DNA of 23,072 nucleotides. Source: Chara braunii. Lineage: Eukaryota > Streptophyta > Charophyceae > Charales > Characeae. The stretch spans positions 1,205,859-1,228,930 of the forward strand of contig BFEA01000179.1 in the NCBI GenBank assembly GCA_003427395.1. Reading direction: 5' to 3'. Made by a program: the position numbers and the translations under genes. Positions 8,427 to 18,384 of this stretch are shown here, one piece after another. The notes under the pieces are model-generated. The model searched no databases. It was not told where the DNA came from and saw nothing but the letters and a program-made list of their open reading frames with translations. Position 1 is the first letter of the stretch; every line of letters begins with the position of its first letter.

Positions 8427-8640
8427 CCTTGTCAGGGGCCCTTCCGAACAACCTGGTTAGGGTCATTCTTTCCAATCTCAATTGAACGGCCTGGTCAGGG
8501 CCGTCCTTGTCCATTCCGATCGGACGACCTGGTTAGGGCCATCCTTGTCCATTCCAATCGGACGACCTGGTTAGGGTCATCCTTATCCATTCCAATCGGC
8601 CGGCCTTGTCAGGGTCGTCCTTGTTCATTCCAATGTTGGC
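8427..8640. repeat. 38-bp minisatellite, about 5 units
   Basis: CCTGGTYAGG (or CCTTGTCAGG) starts at 8452, 8490, 8528, 8566 and 8604, exactly 38 bp apart, with a partial unit starting at 8427. Units read CCTGGTTAGGGYCATCCTTR followed by TCCATTCCAATCGGACGA. Because 38 is not a multiple of 3, the frame over the array cycles through all phases and has no coding meaning. The CCTGGTCAGG word also occurs singly near 18187. Confidence 0.95.
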
Positions 8641-9098
8641 GCCCGAGGGGGTGGGCCTCGAGGACACGGATCCCATCTCTGTCTCAGAGGTTAGAAGGTG
8701 GCCATCTTCTTGGGTTTTTATGCATGCTTTTTCCTTTGTCCTTTGTCAACATCATTCACCTATCCATGCATACATTCGACTTAGCGTCTAGTGCTCAAGT
8801 TGGGGCTCACGACCCCAAGCAGCACTAGCCCACCCGACCGTTCAACCATTGCGAAGGGGGTGTGCACCGTCACTATTTTCTCTCTTTTTGACCTCTTATG
8901 CCTCTTTGCTGTTCTGGACTTGTTTACGACTGGTTGGGTTAGGCTCCTAGGGAAGAAGATTCTTCATGCCTCTTTACCCATAGGTTCCCAAACCTTTCTT
9001 AGAGACTCATGCCATAACTCATCCGATCGAGGGTCAATCACATTTTTTTGTACAGAACATTCTTGCCAAAACGTTTTCTCAATCTTGACAATCCCCTT
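8641..9098. other. No gene found
   Basis: Mixed-composition DNA with frames up to about 110 codons and no recognisable motif. The last part (about 9050-9098) may hold a decayed end of the 223-bp repeat that follows. Confidence 0.45.
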
Positions 9099-9559
9099 TC
9101 CCTTTTGCTTCCCCAAAACATAGTCAACCTTCCACAGTTCTCATCTCAAAGCCATTGACCCTCAAGTTTTCTTCGAAGGAGCGAGTACTTATGCGAAGTG
9201 GCACTAGCTACTCAATCCTAAGTCGTTTTCCAATTCAAAGAGTCGTCCTGTTACAGTTCCTTGCTAAAAATTCAAATGCAAGAACAATACCACAGTCTTG
9301 TCTCATCTAAGTGTCCCTTTCCCCCTTTTGCTTCCTTAAGCTAAGTCGGCCTTTCACAGTTCTAGTCTCAAGCTCGTCGATCCTCAAATTTTTCCGAAGG
9401 AGCAAATGCTCATACGAAGTAGCACTAACTACCCAGTCCTTAGTCTTTTCTAAATCAGAGAGCAGTCCCATTGTGGTCTATTTCTAGAAATTCAAACGCA
9501 AAATCAACACCATAGTCTTGTTTGTCCCAGGTATCCCCTCCCTCTTTTCTTTTGCTTTG
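9099..9559. repeat. 223-bp tandem repeat, two copies plus the start of a third
   Basis: CTTTTGCTTYC marks the copies at 9102, 9325 and (variant CTTTTGCTTTG) 9549, 223-224 bp apart. Shared internal words in order are CACAGTTCT, CTCAA, CGAAGGAGC, CGAAGTRGCACTARCTAC, CAATACCACAGTCTTGT/CAACACCATAGTCTTGT. Identity looks like about 75-80%. The third start runs into the stop codon of the minus-strand reading frame at 9560, so the array occupies that gene's immediate 3' side. Confidence 0.9.
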
Positions 9560-10465
9560 CTATGACTGCTCCCTCTTGCGCCCGTTGCCCCCTTGCTGCT
9601 CAGTCTCCTTGTGTTCAGCCCGCATTGCCTGAGCATCCAGTTCTTTTTGAATCCTTCTCTTCGTCCTCTGCATGTCAACGAGTGCCCCTTCTGTGAGGAA
9701 GGTTGTTGGCGTTATCTCTTCCCCCCTGCTCAGCTTTTCTTGTGCTTTTAACGCCCAATCATGCCGCATGATGCTAGTCCACTGGTCAAACCAATGGTTA
9801 CAAGTCGGCCCAAACTCTCGTATCCATTTGTCGTTCGCATCCTCTGGACCCTCATCCCTCGACCGTACTTCTTCCATTGGCCTTGTGACTTCCTCGGTCT
9901 CCTCCCCACTGCTGATGTCTATAACTTCTTTGGGTTCTTCATCATTATCTCCTCTACTGCTATCCTACGTGGAGCTATACCCTTCCTCGCGTTCTTCTGG
10001 CATGTGGGGGTGAGGCCTTTCGTCACATTCGTCGTAGTGCCATACATGCGGCTCGCTGCTCTCGGCGTCCTCCCTCGTAGGATCCTGGTTTTTTTCCTTA
10101 TCCAATTCCTGCCTTTTTACTGAGCTCGCGTTTCCCTCACTGCTCTCACTCCCACACGAGATATATATTCCTTCCCCTTCCCTCAGAGGCGAGGGCCCCC
10201 TGGTTTTCTGTTTTCTTCCTCCCCTGCCTACAACCAAGTTGAAGTCAAACCCCGCATACAACTTTCTTTTTTTGGTGCTTGGCTCCCCAGTTGGTCTTGT
10301 TCCTTGTTCCTCGCTGGACCTATTGATAAAGTTGCTGTCGTTTTCGTTACCGAACTCCATTTTTGTCTTTTCTACTGCTTTCTTTTCCCCTGGCCCTGTG
10401 CACACATAACAAAAAAAAAACACCCACAGCAGCTCCCAAATGCGCGCATTCCCTCCCACTCCCAT
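9560..10465 (-). pseudogene. Unrecognised protein-coding frame interrupted by one TAG
   Basis: Two adjacent open stretches (10465-9968 and 9964-9560) are in the same frame and separated by a single TAG at 9967-9965, giving 302 codons in all counting both stop codons. The likely real start is the ATG at 10360 (residue 36), which has AAAATGG context; the extra N-terminal stretch includes WELLWVFFFCYVC and is probably upstream leader. From there the protein has a basic KKRK cluster followed by LYAGFDFNLVVG, an acidic Ser/Glu-rich middle (GSESSEGNASS and ISSGEETEEV on either side of the stop), then a Trp-rich segment with GPTCNHWFDQW and a charged, probably helical C terminus. I do not recognise the family. 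It lies on the same strand as, and about 300 bp downstream of, the truncated gypsy pol relic, so it may be a retroelement accessory or gag-like ORF or a lineage-specific host gene. Readthrough or an assembly error at the TAG cannot be excluded. Confidence 0.55.
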
Positions 10466-10767
10466 CGCAAATTTATTGGCTTACTCCCAAAAGCCCTTGT
10501 TCAGCCCCATATGATTGGTAGCCCTCTTACAGTGATATCGTAGGCGAATGCTCGCATCATCCCACAAAAATTATGGTACATTACCCCAACACATAGATAC
10601 CCCATATAGACACTCCCACCATTACCCCACAAAAACTATGATACATTGCCGCAGGCTCCCAACCCCATCCGCACTCAGCCCAAGCAGTTACCCCTGCCCC
10701 AAAAAGATAGAAAACAAAACCTTGCGGTCATGATCATTTTCACATAAGGAAGGTACAAAACCTCACA
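10466..10767. other. Spacer between unknown gene and pol relic
   Basis: About 300 bp with repeated words: CCCCACAAAAA..TATG.TACATT occurs at about 10560-10580 and 10625-10646. This suggests a short duplication of about 66 bp. No gene or LTR terminus is visible. Confidence 0.45.
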
Positions 10768-13753
10768 TCTTTCGAATAGGTAGGCTTGAAAGGCCTTGAG
10801 GCAATGTAGGATGGCCAAAACCTCCTTTTTGAATTGGGAGTACCGTCGTTCTGTCGGGTTCAAGGTTCTGCTTTCGAACCTAATTGGTCTTTCTTTGCCC
10901 TTCTCATCTTTTTGTACTAGGACACCTCCTACCGCCAAAGGTCCTCCGTCCGTCTCCAGAATAAACGGTCGTCCTACTTCGTCGTTGAAGCAGGGTGCTG
11001 CCAGGGTGACTTGGTCGGAAGTCAGTATGTCCTTGAGGGTCTGGACCGCTGCCTCCCTTTCCTCGGTCCATTCCATAGTTCCTTCTTTTCTAATCATCGC
11101 GCGGATAGGCTCATCTACTTTGGCAAAGCCCTTGATAAAGATCCTCCAGAATCCAACCACCCCTAAGAAGGCCCGTACTTCCGTTGTGGTGCGCAGGGGT
11201 GTCGGCCATTGAGAGATCTTGTCCGTCTTCGCAGGGTCAGGCTTCCTCCCATAGGCCCCACAGCGAAATCCTAATATGGTCACTTTCGGAACTGCCAGAA
11301 TGCTTTTTGGTCCGCTAGCGGTGATATTATATACTAGGAAATGCTGGAGTAAATCCTTGATGTCCTGTATGTGATCCCAAACGAATCTTCGAGCCCCCGG
11401 TTGGATCCCGTCTCATCCTTGTTCTGAGCGCCTTTTATAGGATTGTCATCTATATATGGCTCGCATTTTTCCGAGAACATGTCCCCGACTACCGCAAGCA
11501 TCCTCCTTTGTGCTTCTGCCACAGCGTTCGTAAAACCCATAGGCGTTACCTGCATCTGCAGCTGCCCGACAGGGGTGTGCATAGCGGTGTACGGTCTATC
11601 CCTGGCATCTAGTGGCAGCTGGTCAAATACAGGTCTATCAAGGAGTAAATGCTTCGGCCAGCGGGAGATTCTGCCAGCAGGTCGGCTTGTGGAAGCGATC
11701 CTGCATTTCGGATTGTCACCGCGTTCAGCTTTTGCAAGTCTTGGATCCACCTGAGTGTCTTGTTAGGTTTCCAAAAAACAAACCACTTGTTCGCGTAGGG
11801 GGACGCAGTGGGTTCCGCCACAAATGAATTTATCTTAGCTCTGAGTAATTTCGTGACCTCTGCTGCTATTCCGAACTCGTAGGCTGACCCTTTGTCGTTC
11901 CAGCATTCATGCTCCACCGTGTGGATCCTAACGGGGGAAATTAGCTTCGCATCCAATCGCCCTTTCTGATGATCATTAAAGGCAAATGCCAAGTGAAATT
12001 CTTGGCACGTCCTCTTTATCGGTCGGGTTTCTTCCTCCGCTAGGAACCCATCTATCCCTATTTTCATGGTGTCTGCTACCTCGTCGGGTATCCGATGCCC
12101 TTCCGCCGCTCGCCTCTCCCTTATTACCTTCAAAATTTCTTCCTCCTTCTCCATGGCCTCCTCCTTTGACGTCTCCAGTAGGATCGAAACCGGCTTGGTT
12201 TTCTTTCCTACTGGTTTATACTTCCGAACACTTCCTTCCAGGATCGTTCTTCTAAAAAATGAACGGTCGGGCTCAACTTTGCTATTTCCGCGACGCGAGG
12301 TTGAATACTGACAACCTTCCCGTTCAAGCAGTACCCCTTTCGAACTCCATCCTCAAATTTGGCAAGTGTTGCCGGGTCCACCCCGACTTTGTGGTACTTG
12401 ATAGCTTTGACGAGTTGTAACAGGTCCGGGATTTCGAGCGTTACCTCCGACGTTTCCTTTCGCCATTCCTTCTGTTTGGGCAAACTGGCCCCAAGTTCGA
12501 CTTCCGGCTCCTTCTCAGCCACCATGACTCCTAGGACTTCATCTTCTTGTCTCCTTTTCTTCAGAGGCAGACCCATCTTAATCCATTCCTTTTTGCTAAA
12601 AGCTTCCTCAATCATGATTTCCACCCTTTCTCTCATACCCTCCATTCGGGCAAATGCCCCTTTTCGCGCACTATCCTCGAACATTGGTGACCAAGTTGCC
12701 AATTTTCCCTTCGGAGGATCTCCTCCGGTCCCAAGGAGTCGGAGAAGCTCTCCCCGGCCGGTTACTGGGTCCTCTATGTCTACCATGTACGTCCCATCGT
12801 GCAAGTGCATGCCTATCATTTCTACGTTGGCGCGCCATGGTCTCCCGAGGATTATGTCGTGGTCCATTTCTTCCATTACGGTCATCCGCTAAAATGACCA
12901 GATCGACTCCGTGACCCCAGCCTTGACCGCACATTTAGTGACGTACCCAGCGAACGAAATTTCTTCGCCGGCCCCCCAGATGCTCCCTGTTACCTCCTTA
13001 TTTACGGTACAGCCCGTGATCGTTGCGAAGTCTCTTCTTATGAGAGTGACTTCCGCACCCCCGTCTACTAGTGCGTCAGTATGATGGGTCCCAATCTGGA
13101 CTTTCAACTTTCCTACGGGCAGTGCATGGAAGCTGAGCTTCGTTCCAAGCGGTGCCCTCATGACTTCGCCACCTTCTCGATCGGGTAGGCTTAGGCGTAT
13201 GTCTGCAAAGGCTTTTTCCAGGTCCTCCAAGTCTCCTAGAATCCTCTGGAGGTTGGCGACCCCTTGCGGCGACTCAGCCTCCTCCGTTTCCTCTTCCTGG
13301 GGTTCCGGAGCCTCTTCCATCTCTACGCGTCTGCGAGTTAGTACTTGTCTGAGTCTTTTGAGCAGTCTCGGGCTTGCTTGCAACATAGTTTGGAAGGATA
13401 CAGACACCATGGTTCCCAATCACTTGCTCAGGGTGTCATCGATCTCGGATATAGTTAAAATTGGGATCTGATATCTGAATTTCTTCTTCGCTGCCATGGC
13501 TTTGTCTATCGGTTCTTCCTCTCTCGTTTTTCCGTAGACTTTCTCTGGTTCCTCGGTCCCGGGCTCGGCTTGTTCCGCGCTGGTTCCTGCAACTTCCTCC
13601 ATTACTGTATCTCGAATGAGTTTTTTTTCCGCCCCTACCCGCCGGGTGGTAATGTTCACCCTATCCTGTTCATTACTCTCTAGGATGAAATTGACTTGTG
13701 CTCCGCGCCCCTGCGGCTGGTCCCAAACAATGTCGGCTACCGGCTCGGTTTCT
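10768..13753 (-). mobile_element. Ty3/gypsy retrotransposon relic 1 (protease-RT-RNase H), both ends missing
   Basis: A minus-strand segment carrying gag-end/protease, reverse transcriptase and part of RNase H, but no LTR, PBS, integrase or polypurine tract. The left boundary is where RNase H similarity stops (about 10768). The right boundary is a TAG near 13753 that coincides within about 15 bp with the truncated integrase of relic 2. The relic is degraded and cannot encode a working protein. Confidence 0.85.
10768..13753 (-). pseudogene. Degraded pol of relic 1: aspartic protease, reverse transcriptase, partial RNase H
   Basis: From 13753 one frame runs to 12208 with in-frame TGA (13422-13420), TAG (12891-12889) and TAG (12210-12208). 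It holds a Glu-rich linker, a retropepsin segment with ALVDGGAEVTLI (the usual DTG/DSG triad reads DGG) and DIILGRPW. A frameshift near 12235 restores a linker starting KKTKPVSILLET and then the RT fingers (NKWFVFWKPNKTLRWIQDL, SLIDLY). A small deletion near 11625 removes palm residues after SLIDLY and shifts frame; RT continues with TPMGFTNA and the catalytic YIDD box. Another frameshift near 11395 leads to the connection domain (RAFLGVVGFWR) and RNase H, where FILETDGG supplies the first acidic residue and FKKEVLAIL the second; the last two acidic residues are lost. RT copies RNA to cDNA and RNase H removes the RNA template. Domain order is that of Ty3/gypsy. Confidence in identity is high, and in exact frameshift sites moderate. 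Confidence 0.9.
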
Positions 13754-13761
13754 ACGGTTTG

Positions 13762-15239
13762 CTACGTCAAGATTGTTCAGGACCAGAAGTCTTGTTGAGT
13801 TTAATGTCGTAGATCTGTGAAGTGAAGTCCTTTCAATCAGCACTAATGAACCTGGTGTCCCGATCACTCACAAGAGTTTTCGGGGGTTCATACTGCAAAA
13901 TGTACTGCTGGTTAAATTCTTTGATCACAAACTTTATTGGTGCATGAGGAGGTAGAGGAATCAATTCATAAATTTGGAAAAACGATCAATAATGACTATG
14001 ACTTGTGAATGTCCTCCCTCGCTCACCTTCCCCATGTCCGTGAAATCGATAGAGACCAACTCACCGGGCCCATCAGGGATTGGGAGGGGTTTCAGCAGGC
14101 CATAAGGCTTATGCCTATGGACCTTGGTTCTTTGACAGACTTGACATTCACCAATAAATTTCTAAGCAGATCCCTTCATTCCCGGGCCCCGGCCAGTCAA
14201 ACTGCTGCAAAAGACTTCCATAAGTCTTCTCAAAGACTAAGTGTCCACTCCTACCATGTGCCAAATCCAAAAAATGAGTCCGGAGAGGCGCATGGTTGGG
14301 TACACACAAACGATCAAACTTCCCATACCGGCGGAATACAAGGCCCTCACACTCGTGAAAATTAGGCTGACTGTTAGGGTCACCCTTGAGCTGCTCAAGG
14401 ATGGGACTAAGGTCCAGATCCTTGGCAATATGTTCGACCAGATCCTCCTTCAGTTTCCTTCGGAGGTCATATGAGCTCACAAGGCAAGTCAAAAAATCAG
14501 GATGGCGCGACAAAGCATCAGCAACACGATTATAACAACCTTTCTTATGTTTTAGTTCAAAATTGTAAAAATCAATGTCATGCAACCAGCGGGTCAGCGT
14601 CGGAGAGAGATCAGTTTGTGTTTTAATCCATTGCAAGGTCTGATGATCGGAGTAGACCTTGAAGAGGTAATGTTTCCAATGTGTGAGCGTTTCTCACAAG
14701 GCATAGAGCTCACGCATATATGTGGAGGTAGCTACCTTGTGGCTGGGCATGCGTTTGTTGTAATACTCGAGCGGACGCAGGCCATCACCATCATCTTGTT
14801 GCAGCACTACAGCAATCCCATACTGGATCGCGTCCATAGTAACTACGAACGTGAGGTTGGGATCCGCAATGCGAAGCACAAAATGACTTACCAAAGCCTC
14901 TTTCAAGGCTTGGAACGCAGTCTAACATTTCTCACACCACGCATAGGCAACAATTTTGCTTGTTAGTCTCGAGAGTGGGTGAGCAATGACAAAAAATTTG
15001 GGCACAAACTTCCGGTAATGCGAAGCCAAACCAAGAAAAGAACGCAGTTCACGTACGTTCGCCGGTTGAGGCCACTTTTGTATGACCTGAACCTTGGTTG
15101 CCTCCGACTCGAGGCCGTTTGCAAACAACCGGTGCCCAAGATAGATGACGTTGTCCCTTCCAAACTCAGACTTCTCTAAGTTGAGGTGCAATTGTGCCTC
15201 CTCAAGGTGTTGGACGTGCTTTTCCATGGCTCCTCCCAA
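13762..15239 (-). pseudogene. Degraded pol of relic 2: distal RT, RNase H, truncated integrase
   Basis: One frame holds most of this, with in-frame TAG (14924-14922) and TGA (14696-14694). It starts inside RT after the catalytic palm (LHLNLEKSEFGRD, GLASHYRKFVPKF), so the YxDD box is absent. RNase H follows with all four acidic positions visible: VVTMDA, YMREL, VYSDHQTL and RVADALSR; a few codons appear deleted just before VYSDH. The integrase zinc region shows HGRSGH and CQVCQRTK, separated by a small insertion and frameshift near 14170. The catalytic core has the first Asp (SIDFTDMG) and second Asp (VSDRDTRF), with a frameshift near 13942 and an in-frame TGA near 13828 where Trp is expected. 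Similarity ends near 13765, before the catalytic Glu. Integrase would join cDNA to host DNA; this copy cannot. Confidence 0.9.
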
Positions 15240-17027
15240 GGCTCAGTGTAAAGTACTTGGACTGCGGCAGCCTTGGATTCAGCATCAGTTCGGGCTTCAA
15301 GAGCAGGCTGTTGATCAGATTCAGGCTCCTTGGAGGGGCCTGCAGCTGACTGTTCAACTTCCCTTGTTGTAGAGAGTGCTGACAACTCTTGTACGCCCTT
15401 TGTCCGTTTTCCTGCAGACGATAACATTCCTGCACAGCGTGCCCAGGCTTTTGACAATGCAAGCACACACGCAGTTCGGATCTTCTCTCCCATTCTTTTT
15501 GACTAATGCAGAGGGTTTCCCAAGGCTTGGTGGAAGCATCCTCCGGTTTCTCAGGAATCTTCGCATTCTTGGGGAGGTGTGCTATAGTTCCCCTACCCGA
15601 ACCACAGTTAGGCCCCTTGCTTGTAGCAGTCTTTTTAAAGGCATTGCATTTCTCTTCAATATTCATGTCAGACTCAAGAGTTTGATGTAGAACAACCCAC
15701 GTCAGAGTCCGACTCTAGATCGTCATCTAGAGACAAATCATCTGCATAAGACTGATCCTCAGCCTCCCGATGTTCATGTAGGGCAAGCTGGTTGCTGCTT
15801 CCGTACCGCTTGCGTCGTGAGGTTCTACCTGCAGTGGGTGTCTTCGCATGCCTGGCGAGGTCTTTGGCTTCTAGGTTGACTAGATCCGTCAGTAGCTCAC
15901 GCCAGACCATATTTTCCTTAGCCGGGAGACATAGTTTTCAGGGGCCACTCCCATTACTACATCCATGCAAGACACGTCAGTCCATCCCAGGTTTGGAGTG
16001 GTAAACAGACCAGTCAAGTGCTGCTCCAAAGCCCGCATGGAAGTCCTCCACTTTTGGCCCTTGAGGGCCTCAAACTTTAGTCTTGCCTTGAGCACAACGT
16101 GCTTATCTTGATACTGCGTGATGAGGAGGTCCTCAAGGGTATGTACATTAGTTACTTTCAACCTTTCAGTCAGGTCAATCCTCTCAAAACCTGCAGTAAC
16201 AGCTTCGAGTTCTATGAAACTCCGTACGGTGGGCTTAGTATTTGTGCTCATGATCATGCTTCGGTCTTCTTGTGGTGTTCGCAGTACCTCGAAGTATGAG
16301 CGCATGGAGCTGATCCAAGAGGTGATGTCCCCCTTCATGTCGTACTTGGACGAGAGTGTGGCCGTCCTCTTGCCCTCTACGGGACCGTTGTATTGTACGC
16401 CAGTAAGAACTGTTGCGTTTTGGGCTGATGTTTCTGCATTTGGGACTAGGACCAGTGCAGAACTGCCGGCGCTGCCGCTTGAGGAGCTGGCACTGGTTCC
16501 TGCGCTCGTCACAGTTTCACTTGCTCTCGACATGAGGACTGTGTTAGGGTGAGAGACTAGGACTGTAGCAGGTCGAGGATTAGGAGGATGCGGGGCAGAC
16601 AATTGGGACTGTTTGAGGCTGACTATCTCAACCGCAGCTCTAGAGTTGTCACACGGGACTCAGGATCTTCCAAGGTCCGCAGTTGAACCAAGCCTGCTAC
16701 GGCAGCAACTAGGTTCTAAGGATCTTCCAAGGTCCGCACTTGTGTAGCAATACTTGTAGCTTTGGCTGTTGCCTCTACCTCCCTCTCTCTGTGCATTGCG
16801 TCCTCATAAAGTTTTTGAAAGAAAGGTTTCTCGCTCTCGGCCGCTGCATCCAACATGGCCTTCCATTGCTCGGATGTGATTTCTGCCATGCAGGAGGATA
16901 GGGCGTCAGTAGATCTCTCAAGAGGGGTCCGCCCTTTGCTTACTTTTGGACGGACACTCCTCTTACCCCTCCTCACACTCTCAGAAAGAACACCTTCCCT
17001 CTCCCTTTGCTTACTTTCTGCGCACAC
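15202..17027 (-). pseudogene. Degraded gag of relic 2 with CCHC zinc knuckle
   Basis: Gag is the nucleocapsid/capsid polyprotein that packages element RNA. The first frame opens at 17027, but the likely start is the ATG at 16889 (MAEITSEQWKAML). It is stopped by TAG at 16715-16713, continues in frame through a duplicated RTLEDP motif, shifts frame near 16625, and runs from about 16602 to about 15905 through the capsid-like region (SFIELEAVTAGF, RLKFEALKGQKW, MRALEQHLTGLF). It shifts again near 15905 (WRELLTDLVNLEAKDLA, then a basic and Asp-rich stretch) and near 15690. The last part contains CLHCQKPGHAVQEC at about 15465-15424, a CX2CX4HX4C zinc knuckle typical of nucleocapsid. The frame then meets the internal deletion into distal RT at about 15240. 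Confidence 0.88.
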
Positions 17028-18273
17028 ATCTCAATACCGGACATAGATAGTTCAATTAAAAGAAAAACAGTAAATCACAAAGAGTAGAAGGTACAACTCC
17101 TAGTCGGAGCGGCAACTCATTTGGACTTAGAGAATGGCATTCACGCAGCAGAATAAAGATAAATAAATAATTAAAAACGAAAGAGAGGACTGACTTATCG
17201 AACGGGCCTGATCAGATTAGTTGCAGATCCCCTCTTGTCTAACCTGACAAGGTACATGTACCACAATAAGTCAGCCGAAGAAAACTAACTGCAGCAATGG
17301 AGATTTCGAGGGGTGCAAACGGTCACCGAGCCAGACGAGGGGCACTATGTGAGAACATGCAGTAAGACCAGTCAAGATCCCCTTAAAAGGAATGTCCTTA
17401 CTAGCCGTGTGTCCCTCCAAATTCAGCACGACAAAGAGATGCGTTGACGGCAACAGATTTGGGTCCTAAAGGTCCTGTCCCGTTGGGCCTGGTCTTACAG
17501 AGTCTCGAAGGTCCCAAGTAGGTCGTGGACCAGGACCAACGAGATAGGTTACCAAGTCAATCCCAAACTGCCTCTACCGTACTGAAAAGGAAAAGACAAC
17601 TTTCAGCAAGAGCTTACCCCTACAGCCATTCAGAAGTGAAAAGACAATGCACAGTAGAAAGATATGTCATTGAGAACAAGATACATCATCCATCCATCTA
17701 TCAGATGAGAAAGCAATCCACAGGCTCACACACAACCAAGACCGCAGAGAAGAGGAAGCGAGCTCAGCACACCCCAACAGGCCATGAAGCACCAAGCAAC
17801 CTTCCACGGGCATAACCAGGTCACACGACACTTACCTAGGAGGCCCAACCTCCAAAGATGGATAACAACTCACCCCCCTCTCTCATAAGTCCTCCTGACC
17901 CCTAGCTACCACTACACGAAGTGTCCTAGCATGACTAAGAGGGCCTCCCTACACCCCTGTTACAACGCCGGATCCTCCGTCGATGTCTGAAGACCAAAGT
18001 AGCAATTTGCAGCTCTTCGATGCAAATATGGCAGCCCCCAATCAAGTCTCCCTCTTGAGGGGAAGCCCAAAAGTTACTCAATGTCTTCTTGAAGTGCATA
18101 TTCCAGGTGTGAGTACCTCTACTCCCTCTCGCTTACTCCAATTAGCCTCCTTTGTGTCTCGCGACCCCATCCAATCACACAAGCAACCTGGTCAGGTCTG
18201 ATGTCGACCCTACATGACCTAACCAGGTGGGGGCAGTATCCACGTACCTCACTGCCCCTCTTAACCCTAATCC
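17028..18273 (-). other. Putative untranslated leader of relic 2
   Basis: About 1.2 kb lies between the PBS-proximal hairpins and the gag frame. No frame on either strand has a recognisable domain. GACC/GGTCC words are frequent (17450-17545), and CTCCC-rich stretches occur at 17870-17960. A long leader is common in plant gypsy elements, so I assign it by position. Confidence 0.5.
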
Positions 18274-18345
18274 AATTAGGTTTAGGGTGACTAAACCTAA
18301 TTCGGTTAGCCCTAACCTAATTCGGAATTAGGTTTAGGGTGACTA
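18274..18345. repeat. Paired hairpins and a 52-bp-spaced direct repeat in the leader
   Basis: AATTAGGTTTAGGGTGACTA occurs at 18274-18293 and again at 18326-18345. AATTAGGTTTA (18274-18284) and TAAACCTAATT (18292-18302) form a perfect 11-bp stem with a 7-nt loop; AACCTAATT (18314-18322) and AATTAGGTT (18326-18334) form a 9-bp stem with a 3-nt loop. TTTAGGG equals the plant telomere unit but is not tandem. The cluster lies within 100 bp of the PBS. Confidence 0.9.
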
Positions 18346-18370
18346 ACACCTCTTTCCAGCAAGTAAGTCC

Positions 18371-18382
18371 GCTCTGATACCA
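18371..18382 (-). promoter_or_regulatory. Primer-binding site for initiator tRNA-Met
   Basis: The minus strand reads TGGTATCAGAGC, the standard plant LTR-retrotransposon PBS complementary to the 3' end of initiator tRNA-Met. It is preceded by CA and a two-base AT spacer, the usual arrangement at the end of a 5' LTR. This fixes the orientation and 5' end of relic 2. Confidence 0.92.
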
Positions 18383-18384
18383 AT

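Noticed and set aside
8268-8828. 186-codon plus-strand frame with repeated TTWLGS-like peptides
   Set aside because: It is produced by the 38-bp minisatellite, whose period is not a multiple of 3, so the peptide repeat is inconsistent.
12359-12892. 177-codon plus-strand frame
   Set aside because: It is the antisense shadow of the relic 1 protease region.
14638-14665. Hammerhead ribozyme core (CTGATGA) on the plus strand
   Set aside because: The CGAAA half of the core and a cleavage triplet are absent, and the sequence is the antisense of conserved RNase H coding DNA.
16118-16552. 144-codon plus-strand frame
   Set aside because: It is antisense to the gag of relic 2, whose minus-strand peptide is recognisable.
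18274-18345. Interstitial telomere repeat
   Set aside because: TTTAGGG occurs only as single scattered units inside hairpins, with no tandem array.
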